From contig OZ023180.1 in the NCBI GenBank assembly GCA_963995505.1, forward strand, positions 11,670,689-11,734,688: a stretch of DNA of 64,000 nucleotides, in the 5' to 3' direction. The notes under the pieces are model-generated. The model ran no database searches. It was not told where the DNA came from and saw nothing but the letters and a program-made list of their open reading frames with translations. The stretch is from Hypericum androsaemum (taxonomy: Eukaryota > Streptophyta > Magnoliopsida > Malpighiales > Hypericaceae). A program made the translations under genes and the position numbers. This document shows positions 45,249 to 57,128 of this stretch, piece after piece (the stretch's first letter is position 1; the number at the start of each line of letters is the position of its first letter).

Positions 45249-48200
45249 AAATTCTCATCTTTTTCTTTCAATTTATCTTTTTTTTAGGTTGGATCTCAAA
45301 CATGAGAAAGTGGGAGCCTTTGTTGATGCTCTAGTTGGGTGTCTTTCCTTGATTACAGTGTAGGTTTCATTGTTCACTGAGATTGGAATGGGACCAGTTA
45401 AAGCCATGTTCGATGTTGCTACGGAATGTTCATTTTCTATTAGCAGGTCTATACTTTCATAGTTAATCTGTGAGTTGTTAGTTATTTTCTGGTAGGGTCT
45501 GTTGGTTTAATCTAAGTTGAAAGAGGATTAAGCATGTTCAATCTAGTTTAAAGGTGCTGTAAGAGTATTTAAGTAAAAAAGACAAATCAATTCCCAAGTT
45601 TTAATTTTAGTTCCAAACATGAAAATAGGAATTGAATTCTTTTTCTTTGTCCAATAAAATGGAAAAGAAATTTTTTTCTCCTTGGGATTTGGTTCCAAAC
45701 AAACAATAAATGATTTGACTGGTTAATGAATAGATCAATGAACAAGCAAATAATGGTAAATAAAACGGAATAGAAACAGCTCATGTGAGAAAGGGGTAAA
45801 CGAAATATCTGTGTAAAAAGGTAAAGGTGTTAAGCGGGTCTTAGACTTAATCCAGTAGTCGATACCGGCTGATTGTATATTAATATTTGGTCCAATCAGG
45901 TGATTTTGATAAACGAATGTGTCAAGTGACGGGTTTGAAGTATAATTAACGAGTAATTATATATTAAACTCGTTTAATTAACAAACTAATTCGTTAATAA
46001 TAAATCACTTACTTGTTGAAGCAAGTGGTCCACAGGTTCGGGTCCACAATGTCTTCGTACTAGTTGAATTACGATCACGTTTTAACAGATTCGTAATTAA
46101 TTTTTACGAGATTTCCTCTATAGAAAATCTGATCAAAACTCAGGGACTAATCCAAAGTTTTTTCTTTATTATTGAGTGGTTGTGGGCAAACTTACATTTT
46201 GGTTCAGCCGGATTTCTCTTTTTATAGAGAAATCCGGCACACCAGAATGCGCCATGTGGCACTACTGGGCCGTATATCCGCCACGTGGTACTTCGGACCG
46301 CATGTCTGCCACGTGGCGTGCCACGCGGTACTTCGAACCGCATGTCTGCCACGTGGCACACCACGCGGTACTTCGGACTGCATGTCTGCCACGTGGCGCC
46401 ACGTGGGCCGCCACCTTTGGCGGCAACTGCGTCAGCGCCACTTCACGCTGGCGTGGCGTCTACGTGGCATCGGGCCGGTCAAACGCGGGTTGACCGGCCC
46501 ATCCAACCCAACTTATGGGTCTGATGGGCCTGAGCCCATTCAGGCACAATAATAATTACCTGATTGGGCCTTTAGGTCCAACATCAAGATTTGGAGATGA
46601 AAATGGAGCAAAGATTAAAGGATAAATAAGGAGGAACAAGGCGTCCCATACACACGTTGTCCAAGTGATTAACGCTGGTGGGCTTCTGATGTTGGGTCGG
46701 CCTAGTTCCTTGTCCAGCATTCCCAACGTCTCTTCACACACGATTTGAACTTGAGGAAGAGATGGAATGAAAATTGCCTTCATCCTCCGATAGAATGTGA
46801 TAGATAGTATATGCCAAATTTATTAATTTTGTGTTAAGTAAAACAAAAACTTTCTCTGAAAATAATGTTATTTCCGATAAGATGACTATCTTAAATACCT
46901 TTTCGTATAAAATTATCGTTATATATCTATATTCATCATTAAAGTATGGATATTACTACATATAGATGAGAGAAGAATAAAACATATTTAAAGGTCTTTA
47001 CGATTTAAGTCTGGCTAATCTCATCTTTGTTGGAGCTAATTTTATGTATTTTTATTTCTTGCGTAGGAAAAGGGTTTCCGACCTTCAACATTATTATGAA
47101 TTAGTGATAAGAAAGAAGTCTAGCAAATTTAGTATTTTTGGTTACAATGATCACTTTGAAAACAAAAATCTATATGATACGAAATCCCCGCTTAATTTCC
47201 AAGCAAGGAAGAAAGTAATTACAGAAACTAATTTTCTAATTACAGACTCTCAGAGCCATCTACCTCTCCAATGTTTCCGGAAAAAAAACTCATTAGTAAG
47301 TACTCCTCCGAGTCCAAGGTAAGTGATGTTTCTTTTATTTCTATTCCCCTTTGAACTTCTTTTCATGTTTTGTTATTTTTCTTTTATTATACAGGTCATT
47401 AATAGCGCATCCATTTATAAATTGTCGATTAATGTGTGTATATCTTTTCAGCGCGGTGATTTATTTTTTTAATATTATTTTTTTCTGAATTGTATATAAA
47501 TTAGGCTAGTTTTGTTTTGCGAAATCACTGAGTTATGTTGTGAATATTCTTTTGGACTTTCAAATCTTTCTTGCGTCTCAAGTAATTAAGAAAATTGCTA
47601 TTTAGGAAAAAGAGGAAGTTGCTTCCAACAAGGCCGGCAGTCGTCTAGTATAAGAGAACAGGAACCTTTCCCAAGACTCCCTTAACTCTGATCTTTACAG
47701 CAATCCGAATCAAGAAATAAGCTATCCCTCCAAAAACCCTTCTTCTCTCTCGTCGCCCCCGTCTTTCCCTGAAATAAGCTGAACTAGTCGAATTTGATTC
47801 TTAACGCTGACGGGGATTTTCCTGTGCAGAAGAAAAAAAGACAGTGTAATTTGTGAAGGTAGGAGCGTTTGCTTTAAATTGTTGACGATATGTCGCGGAG
47901 AGGGTTGATGGAGCAAGACCTGAGCAAGCTGGACGTCAAAAAGCTGAATCCGCTGTCTCCCCAAGTTATTTCGCGTCAAGCCACGATTAATATCGGTAAC
48001 TAGTTGCTTCCTCTGTTCCGGTTTCTTCGGACGTTCGCCTTTTTGTTGTTTCGTTATGGTTTTTTTCTTTTTCTTTTTCTTTTCTCAGGGACTATAGGCC
48101 ACGTGGCGCATGGGAAGTCTACTGTTGTGAAGGCAATCTCCGGTGTGCAGGTGATTCCGTGGTTCTTTGATTCTGCATTGCGTTTGTTTTGAATCTGTTG

Positions 48201-49918
48201 TTATAAGTCGCTGTGTATATTTATGTGTTAGCGTAGCCAATAGGGATAGTGTTCTTTTCCATTCTGGTTAGCTTATCCTCAAGGGTTTGCTCTTTGTTTG
48301 CAGACTGTTCGTTTCAAGAGCGAGCTGGAACGTAACATTACTATGAAGCTTGGTTACGCAAACGCAAAGATATACGAATGTGAAGATGAGAATTGTCCGC
48401 GGCCCATGCGTTTCAAGTGAGTTTTGCAGCTGAAGGATCACTGTTCTGGTCTAAATTCATGTTTTTGAGATCTGATTGGAAATATATCGATGCAGGGCAT
48501 ATGGAAGTGGAAAGGAGGATAACCCGATGTGTGACGTGCTCGGTTTTGAAAACACGAGGATGAGGCTGCTCAGACACGTATCTTTTGTTGATTGCCCCGT
48601 ACGTTTAGGTTCTAGTATGTGTGGATTTTTATGGCACAATTGCTATCTTTTGTTCATACATTCTGCATTATGTCTTAATAGGGTCATGATTTTTTCATGG
48701 CTACAATGCTTAACGGAGCTGCTATCATGGATGGAGCATTACTTCTCATAGCGGCAAATGAAAGCTGCCCCCAACCTCAGACTTCCGAGCATCTCGCTGC
48801 TATTGAAATTATGCGCCTCGAAAACATTATAATTCTCCAGAACAAAGTTGACCTCGTTCAGGAAAATGTAGTCATTAATCAGCATGAAGCTATTCGGAAA
48901 TTTATTGAGGTATGGCTGCCTTATCTTTAATCATTATTTCTTTCGAAGTGAACTTTATTTCTCCAAATATCGGGTGGGTCCGAGCAATTTTTTCGATGCG
49001 CGTCTTCATCTCTGTAGACAGATTGTTTGGCCTAAAAGATTCACTTGGGGTTTTCTTTTACAGGGGACTGTTGCTTCTAACGCACCAGTGGTTCCGATCT
49101 CCGCTCAGTTGAAGTATAATATTGATGTGGTGTGCGAGTACATATGCAAAAATATCCCAATTCCTAAGAGGGATTTTGAATCACCGGCTAACATGATTGT
49201 TATTCGCTCTTTTAATGTCAATAAACCGATGTCCGAGGTTGAGGAGATTAGAGGCGGTGTAGCTGGTGGATGCATTCTCAAGGTTTGTTACTCGACGTCT
49301 AATCATGCACCATCTATTTCTTCCGCAAAAATTAGTTATATTTACGTTAATCTCATTATTTGTTTGGATGCTGTTGTAGAATAGAATCATGAACAGACGT
49401 GGTATTCTTAATGCAGGGTGTTTTGAGAGTGAATCAAATAATTGAGATTCGACCTGGAACTGTTGATATGGATGAGGCAGGAAATATAAGGTGCACCCCC
49501 ATATATACTAGAATAGTGTCCCTATATGCAGAACAGAATGAACTACAATTTGCAGTGCCAGGAGGCCTCATTGGTGTTGGGACAACCATGGACCTAATTT
49601 TGACATGTGCCGATCGGTTGGTTGGTCAAGTTCTTGGAGATGTTGGATCTCTACCAGATGTTTTTGTTGAGCTTGAGGTAATGGTGTTCCCCTCATTATT
49701 TTTGGTCGTACTTGGTTTCATGGATATTTGAGCATCAAGTTGCTTTAATCCTACTTTCTGGTCTTCAATTGGATACTTTCATCTCGTGTTTTTATTCACT
49801 TCAATCATAGTATTTCTATCTAGATCCATCTTGATTTGGCATGGCATTGGCATCCATAGTGTTACTTTATTTTATACAAACAAGTTTCAGATTTCCTGAC
49901 GTGCTTTTGTGGTTCTCC
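45249..49918 (+). repeat. Tandem unit 3 (4670 bp) of the eIF2 gamma array
   Basis: Continues past 49918 into unique sequence ('gcggcttctatgc') in place of a fourth unit. It alone is joined to eIF2 gamma exon 8. Confidence 0.95.
45927..46583 (-). mobile_element. Solo LTR in unit 3
   Basis: 657 bp, as in unit 2, with TCAAG on both sides. Its near end lies 1.3 kb upstream of the start codon of the complete eIF2 gamma gene. Confidence 0.85.
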
Positions 49919-50328
49919 AGCGGCTTCTATGCTTTAATTTCTGTAAACATTTTGCTCTATTCCATCATCCTCCATATGTGCTCCAATGCGCGTCTTGACA
50001 ATTTTATGTTGCCCTCTTCGATTTTGTGATGGTGAAGGTGAAGTTTTTCCTGCTGAGGAGGCTCATTGGTGTGAGAACAGAGGGACCAGGGGTGTCAAAA
50101 CTGACTAGGGGAGAAATCCTTATGGTGAATATAGGATCCATGTCAACCGGAGCTCGTGTTGTTGCTGTGAGGAAAGATCGGGCTAAGCTGCAACTGACAT
50201 CTCCGGTGTGCACGAGCAAAGGGGAGAAGATTGCTCTCAGCAGGAGAGTGGAAAGGAGCTGGCGTCTTATTGGTTGGGGCATGATTCAAGCTGGAACAAC
50301 TCTTGAGCTTCCTCCTCCCGCTTTCTAG
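47890..50328 (+). CDS. Translation initiation factor eIF2 subunit gamma, complete copy (460 aa, 8 exons)
   Basis: Exons 47890-47995, 48089-48150, 48304-48416, 48496-48598, 48682-48909, 49064-49282, 49417-49677 and 50038-50328, giving 1383 nt. eIF2 gamma is the GTP-binding core of eIF2, which brings initiator Met-tRNA to the 40S ribosome in the cytosol. G1 (GHVAHGKST, residues 39-47), DCPGHD (126-131) and NKVD (182-185) are intact. Domain II follows, then domain III in exon 8 ([25 protein letters not shown]). Length fits the family (about 465). Departures from usual text are L337 and C341 in [13 protein letters not shown] (normally MDPTLTRADRLVG), GHDFF instead of GHDIL, and a few residues missing after GVRTEG. 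These suggest this could be a diverged paralogue. Expression not testable here. Confidence 0.93.
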
Positions 50329-51546
50329 TAAAATCTGTGACAGAAACAGCAAAGAGAAAACAGTAAAAAAGCAGGAGAACCCTATTCTTGGGAGCATTTT
50401 TTTGTCCGTTGGAGGAGAGAACACTTTATAGGTTTGCTATTTATTTATTTACTCTGGGTCTTTTAGATTGAACCATTTTTGGCATGCACAAGTCAAGTTA
50501 TTTGTGTTGGTCTGCGGTCCTAATTTTGCTGCGATTTCTCTATTAACTTGGTTGGCGGTGGCCTTCTGAGGAGGAGAACACATCAAATGGATCTATTTAT
50601 GGAATTTGGCCCGAGTAAGCTTGCACACAACCTCAAATCTACATGAGGTATTGTCTCATGTTGTTGACCGAAAACTTGCGATGCTCTAATTCTGTCTCAA
50701 ACTTGATCAAAATGTTTCAATTTTTTTCAGTTTTGGTATGAAGAATTTGTTCAACTCGGTCCAAATTTTAATCACCGAAAACTGTTTATTAAATCATCAA
50801 ATTAACTTGAACCATGTTGATACTAATAACTTAGAGATTCAGAATCAACGCACACTCGATAAATTCTAACTATTGAGTAAAGGAAATCATATTTCAGAAA
50901 GCATCATAAAAGTTTTCACTCGGAATTAAAAGATCTTTTTCTGGAAGATGGAACCTGAATGATCATAGGGCTTCTTATGACCCATTAGTCGAAAATGGCC
51001 GAAAACTGAGAAATGCTTAATTGTACAGGTACGACCAACCTTGAAAATTTTTACAGAAAAAGATTCATATGCCCATAAGTCGGAAAGGCAGCCAAACTTA
51101 ATTTTACTTGGAATATCTCAAGCTCAAACAATTTATGACCACCAAATGAATTTTTAAATACCGAGTCTAATAAATGAAAAATATATTATTTAAAAAACCG
51201 TTTCAGGAAACTAGATATTGAGAAGAACACCGCGTGCACAATAATTCTGCCGTGACGTGAGTAGTACCTCACTATCCAATGTCAGAAAAAAAAGAAGCTA
51301 TTGCGCAATACATAGCATTTTTGAAACAGATGCAACAAAGCAAGGAGTACTTGTGAACCGACAAAATTAGCTCCCCCAGGAAGAGAAAAGATGCACCCTT
51401 CGAAAGAAAGAAAGAAAGAAAGAAAGAGAGAAAGAACCACTTCGAAAGAAAGAAAGAGAGAGAAGCAACCACAACGAGTTCAAAGCTTGACTGAAACCCA
51501 ATGCCCGAGGAAATATTGGGGAAGATAGTAGTGAGTCAAGGGTCCT
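50329..51546. other. Region between convergent eIF2 gamma and NADH dehydrogenase genes
   Basis: The first 150 bp or so is probably eIF2 gamma 3' UTR. No other gene is visible. It includes a GAAA microsatellite (51402-51464). Confidence 0.5.
51402..51464. repeat. GAAA microsatellite
   Basis: Two runs of 'gaaa' units (51402-51435 and 51443-51464) separated by 'ccacttc'. Confidence 0.9.
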
Positions 51547-51883
51547 TCAGATTTTACTTGAGTCTCTTCCCCAGATGAACCTTCTTATCCAGTCGGACAC
51601 CACCAGTACTCTCGTACGCCAGCTCACTTGCTTACTGCAAATTGACACACGATTACCATTCTCACAACGATACTGTTTTTTGGTGATTTCTACAACGATA
51701 CTGTTGATCTAAGCCAAAGATTGCATAAATTGGAGTACATATATGTATGTATATACACGTATGCATACGTACATGTTGCGGAGCCACGTATGAGTACTTG
51801 CTCTAACGGCACATTAAAGATGATGATGATTTGACTTGGAATGAATGAAAAGTGTAAAAAATTTACTTATAAAGAAGACGAAG

Positions 51884-51921
<38 letters not shown>

Positions 51922-54879
51922 AGATATGATAATAATTACCTTGCATAAACAGAGTACCAGAGCCATTGGGAGCTCTTGCCAATGGAAACCCAATCACCTG
52001 GAAGCTCAATAGCTGCTTGCTCTCCTCCCAGAGGAGCGAATTGTCCCAAGTGCTTGTACCTTAAACATCAAACAGCCACCACAGATATTAGTACTTATAT
52101 TGGAGTTCATATCAGAGTACGAAAATTTCGACACGTTATCAAAGCGAGTTGATTTGGTGGATCATTCTTTTAGCAAATAAACTTGAAATCTATTAGATTG
52201 ATGAGTGAGAGAGGGGGAAAATATTTAAGGGTATGATGAAACTCAAGTACCTAAATGGATGAAATCTGTGGCGTCCTTGGCCCCTGAACCTTAGAGGGCC
52301 CTCAGGATACTTTTCACATTGATCCTGCCTGTTGAAACAATTTGCCAGGTATTGGCCTTGTTGAGCAGCAACCTATAACAGCAGAATAAATACAGCTGAT
52401 CAAGCTAGCGGAGACCGCTGTTATCTAGATTTGCAATAACCAGTAAGATAATTGTTGGGTATTTGACGAAATTATGTTATTGGGTTTCGAGCTCGGGACA
52501 CAATAGTTGCGTGTGGACGTGCAGTTGAGAATTGTGAGGTTAAAAAAAAAAATCACGGATTCATTCTACTCTTTGAGTTTTACACGTAAATTTGGTGTGT
52601 GATCTAATTTTCTAACAATAATTAACAGATTACCTGAGCAGTGGCTGGGAGATTCTTCATTTGGGTGTCTACTTCTCCAAGGGCCTTGGTGAAAGTTTTG
52701 ATATCAATCTGCGTTCCGTCTTCTACTTGAGCATTTCTAAGCAAGTTTTCAAATTTCTTCAATTTCTTCTTCTCCAAGTATATCTCAACTTGCGGGTACC
52801 TCTCGCATATGTGGTCCACCACCTCCTTGAAGTCTTTAAGATCCAACTTGCCGGTGTTATTCGGGTCGGCCTTGCTGAATATTGCAGATATATCTTCCTG
52901 GTGAACCAGTTAAGAACGGATGAGTACAAGTTTTTCACCAAAAATTCGCTCGCGGATTGTTGCTTGGAAGGCCTATAATGCTTTGACATTGAATTACCAT
53001 TACTGCTCGTTGATGTATCGTTGAGCAGTCGCCAAGAGCGTAAACATCTTTGCATCCTTCAACCCGAAGCCATTCGTCTGTCGATAGGACGCGCCGGTTT
53101 CCCTGCATCACAGCAAGCAGAAATGCTTGAGGCTACCCTTTTGTTAGTTTTTCAGGAATCAGACGATGAACTTGCGGGTTTCGTTGACGAACCTGGCCGA
53201 TGGTTGTCATAAAGTCCTTGATCACGGGACGAGTTGCGATACCAGTGGACCAGAGGACCATTCCATAAGGGATGGAGACTGTTTTGCCAGTCGCCCTCTC
53301 TTTAGTGGAAATCTCTTTGTCAGACACTTTAGTAACCATTGATCCTGTCTTGACATCAATTCCATCTCTGTGGAACTTCTTTTCTGCAAACTCGGTTATT
53401 CTTCGGTCGAACCTGCAGCATCATCAGATGCAGAGTGAACCTTCCTAGAGGGCGAAATGATGAACAAAACCGATACAGATCTCTCGCAACCCAAATAACA
53501 GAGTAGAAGGCCTTACATATTCAGAATATGATCGCCCGCCTCAAGAAGTGTGATCTTTACGTGTTCCTGGACCGAAGGATACAGGAAAGAGAGATCATCA
53601 ATGGCAAAGTCATGAAGCTCCGCTGCGTATTCCACGCCAGTCGGGCCTCCTCCAACAACCACAAAGTGCAAGATCCTCTTCCTCTCTTCGTCGCTCACAG
53701 TAGGAAGACTTGCCCTCTCGTAGCAATCGATTATAGACCGTCGAATCCTCTGTGCGTCTTCCACTTCCTACAAGTTAAAGCATCCCCAATAAAGTTGATG
53801 AACTAGAAAAGGGAAAGACGCTAAACCGAACTTGGTAATGTTACCTTGAGAAAGTGAGCGTGTTCCTGAACACCAGGAGTGTTGAAAGTATTAGACTTAG
53901 CTCCCATGGCCACCACCAATATATCATAATCCACTGTAAACTCCTCTGTCCTTCCATTTATTTCACTGGATCGACAGTGGACTATCTTCTTCACGGGGTC
54001 AATCTTTAAGCATTCGGCTTCTTCGAAATCCACCCTGAACGGTTTCTGCACAAAAACAATAGTGAGCAAGCAGCTTCGGTCAGGATCTTCGGAATGGTGG
54101 TTATGACAATGACGTACTTTTCTTAGGATCCTGCGGACCGGTTCGACCACGCTGCGAGCTTCGACCGTTCCGTTGGTGACGCTCGGTAGCAGAGGCGTGA
54201 ATGCGAAGTAGTTCCGCGGCGACACGACGCAGACGTCGTAGTTTGGTGTTTTCAAGTTCTTCAGGAAAGAGACTCCGGCCCAGCCAGTTCCTAGTACCAC
54301 CAACTTCTTCTTCTTGGCCTCACCCGATGCACTCTCCAAGATTGCTTTGTCCGATCGGTTGGAATCACAGTACGCAAGTAGGCCTCCGCCACTGCAATTA
54401 CAAACGACTGATCATATAAGACTGAACAAATTCAAATTAGAACCGATATTCAAAGAATCGAGCACATGACCCGTGGTTCGAACTTGAAACCTTTTTTAAG
54501 AGAATACGAACGGCTCTGCCCAACTGAAGCAATGGTAGATTGGATCCAATGTTCGCAAGGATAAAAAGACACATCTATCAATCGGAACATATTTGGACAA
54601 GAGATGTACAAGGTAACATACACTATTAAATCCAACTATGTCGAACAACAACCTAGCTGATGATAGTTGAAAAATTATATAAACAAAATTCAGGGAAAAA
54701 AGCCGGGATTGAAGAAAATATTTACATTCAAAAGTCTTCCTCGCCTCGAATATTTAAAAAGAACAGAAAAAATCAATAGTCTTATACTGTCACCTGATAG
54801 TGGAGACGACTAGAATCTTGGACAAGTGAGGATGCTCGTAGAACGCTCTGAATGTTCTGTAGAACGTGTAACCTCTCAT
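51547..54879 (-). CDS. External alternative NADH dehydrogenase, NDB type (576 aa, 10 exons)
   Basis: Exons, 5' to 3' on the minus strand: 54879-54794, 54391-54118, 54045-53845, 53767-53517, 53412-53193, 53102-52998, 52897-52634, 52372-52251, 52059-51940 and 51634-51547; phases agree (1731 nt). Type II enzymes pass electrons from cytosolic NAD(P)H to ubiquinone at the outer face of the inner mitochondrial membrane without pumping protons. The N-terminus (MRGYTFYRTFRAFYEHPHLS) fits a presequence. FAD motif GTGWAG is at 63-68 and the NAD motif GGGPTG at 226-231. The second fold ends in an acidic residue (ITLLEAGDH, E263), as in NADH-preferring NDB2-like forms. A partial EF-hand (DPNNTGKLDLKD, 390-401) suggests calcium control. 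The protein ends in Ser-Lys-Ile, resembling a peroxisomal PTS1. All family landmarks are intact. Confidence 0.93.
51886..51918. repeat. (AT)n microsatellite in the last intron of the NDB gene
   Basis: About 16 AT units, close to the last intron's 5' splice site at 51939. Confidence 0.95.
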
Positions 54880-55352
54880 TTTTTACAGTTGGAGGAGCTT
54901 TGTTTTACTTTCTCTCCAGAATTCCCTTCACTATGTTCTTCGACGTATACTATCTCTTCTTCCTTCTCCCCTTCCAGTGCGGTTAATTTGCGAAAGTTAC
55001 GATCCGGGTTTTACTCGTTTAATTAATTACGTTCGTTTTTTGTTTCTTCTTTTCCAAGATCCGAAATATGGGAGGTTTCCGTTTCTAAGACGTGGTGAGT
55101 GAAATATTAGGAACCCTGAAATTTTGCGTAATATTGGCACTGTCAAAGCGAGAAGTTCGGGAATTTGCTTCCTTGGGATACAAGGATGCATGTCCTAAGT
55201 AGTAGGTTCGTATTCCCAAATTCAAACTTTGTGAATAACGAGTCATTTTAATAGGACTATGAAAATTCTTTTAATATGACGACAAATATCAAATTTGGTA
55301 TCAATTTCCACAGACGGGAACTACTTTATTTTTTATACAGTAAAAATATAAA
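54880..55352. other. 5' flank of the NDB gene
   Basis: Holds the presumed leader and promoter (transcription leftward). A clear TATA box was not assigned. No other gene seen. Confidence 0.4.
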
Positions 55353-55417
55353 TTAATTATAGGAATAAAATACTTTTTTTTGGTAGAAATCGAGGGCCAG
55401 ATGCCCACTAATCTTTA

Positions 55418-56317
55418 TTAATCACGTGCTAGAAAAGATCGAGTACAACAAGGTAAACTAGCCCCCTTCAAGTCATCAAGATAAAAATCTATGCAGAAAT
55501 CAAAGGGTACATCGGAAGAGACAAACTCATAACCAATAGTCAAGGCATACTTAGAGAGCGAATCCGCCACCCGATTTCCTTCTCTGAAGGTATGCTGAAT
55601 ATGTGTCACCCAATCACAGTCAAGTAGACTACGTGCTCGGCTAATCAGGTCGGCCTGCGGGTGCTCCTGCCCAACACCGCGGTCGACACAGATAAGAGGT
55701 AGGGAGGAGTCGATCACTATCATCACCTGTTGAAAATCACACTCCCATGCCAGCTCAAGTCCCAACACCAGAGCCCAAAGCTCAGCTACATGGGAGCTGC
55801 AGCAGCCAACTCCTTTGATGAAACCCCATAGCCACTGGCTTGCTGCATCTCTAATAATTTCTCCTGCACCAGAATTCCCAAGATTGCTAGCTGACGCTCC
55901 ATCAGTATTCAGCTTGACAAAACCAGGTGGCGGGCGTGTCCACAATACAAGTACCTCGCGCCTCAGGGGGAATGGAGTATTCCGGTTAAACATAACTCGG
56001 GCAAACTCCTGTGCCTGCATAGAAATGAGAGAAATGGGTGAGCCCGTAGAAGGGCCATTCTGGAAGACTACAGCATTACGCCACTTCCAAATCCACCAGC
56101 ATGCGTTTGTAAAGATAGTCGCCCAAGGAGGGCCCTCGATATTTTTACCATCCGTCAAAACATTCAAACGTATCCAAGCCCTGCTAATCATGTCCGCCAT
56201 GAACCCCGCCCTCCCAGGGACCGGGAGTGCTGCCCAGAGTGCCCGCCAGAACCTACAATCACAAAAAGGTGCATCAGTGTCTCCTTCCCACTCAGGCAGT
56301 GCAGACATGTGCTCCAA
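55418..56317 (-). pseudogene. LINE C-terminal zinc-finger region and RNase H domain
   Basis: A 299-codon frame. The first part (FCDCRFWRALWAALPVPG) belongs to the LINE C-terminal region. The second is an RNase H-like domain of the plant RVT_3 type: GFVKLNTDGASASNLGNSGA, SSHVAELWALVLGLELAWE, VMIVIDSSLP and EGNRVADSLS. The four acidic residues expected for RNase H catalysis (D, E, D, D) are all present. The frame is open, but it is part of a truncated element. Confidence 0.85.
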
Positions 56318-57128
56318 CTAGACTGATGTCGTCGTACGCGATCTGTATTCGTCATTAACCTGCCATGGAAAATGAGTCATGTGAACACATGAATACGTTC
56401 TGAAACAGCTAACTTCCAAATCTTAGACCAAACAATATCCCCTGCAAATCGCATGGTATAGAGACTTTGTAGAGAACTGCCCATCTGATATCAGTCCCCA
56501 AGATAGCCTATCCCCAGCCGTCGGCAAGTCTGAGATGTCTGTGGTGACTAGAAGTGCTACTACTGGTCCCTGCAAGAAATGAGAGAAATGGGTGAGCCCG
56601 TAGAAGGGCCATTCTGGAAGACTACAGCATTACGCCACTTCCAAATCCACCAGCATGCGTTTGTAAAGATAGTCGCCCAAGGAGGGCCCTCGATATTTTT
56701 ACCATCCGTCAAAACATTCAAACGTATCCAAGCCCTGCTAATCATGTCCGCCATGAACCCCGCCCTCCCAGGGACCGGGAGTGCTGCCCAGAGTGCCCGC
56801 CAGAACCTACAATCACAAAAAGGTGCATCAGTGTCTCCTTCCCACTCAGGCAGTGCAGACATGTGCTCCAACTAGACTGATGTCGTCGTACACGATCTGT
56901 ATTCGTCATTAACCTGCCATGGAAAATGAGTCATGTGAACACATGAATACGTTCTGAAACAGCTAACTTCCAAATCTTAGACCAAACAATATCCCCTGCA
57001 AATCGCATGGTATAGAGACTTTGTAGAGAACTGCCCATCTGATATCAGTCCCCAAGATAGCCTATCCCCAGCCGTCGGCAAGTCTGAGATGTCTGTGGTG
57101 ACTAGAAGTGCTACTACTGGTCCCTGCA
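56021..57128. repeat. Tandem duplication of 554 bp within the LINE
   Basis: 56021-56574 is repeated as 56575-57128. I see one substitution between copies (GTACGCG near 56336, GTACACG near 56890). The junction shares a short 'aagaaa' microhomology with the right end. Confidence 0.95.

Noticed and set aside
52661..54419. Plus-strand frames opposite the NDB gene
   Set aside because: Antisense shadows of well-supported exons.
55815..56321. 168-codon plus-strand frame over the LINE
   Set aside because: Antisense to the RNase H frame with intact catalytic acids on the minus strand.
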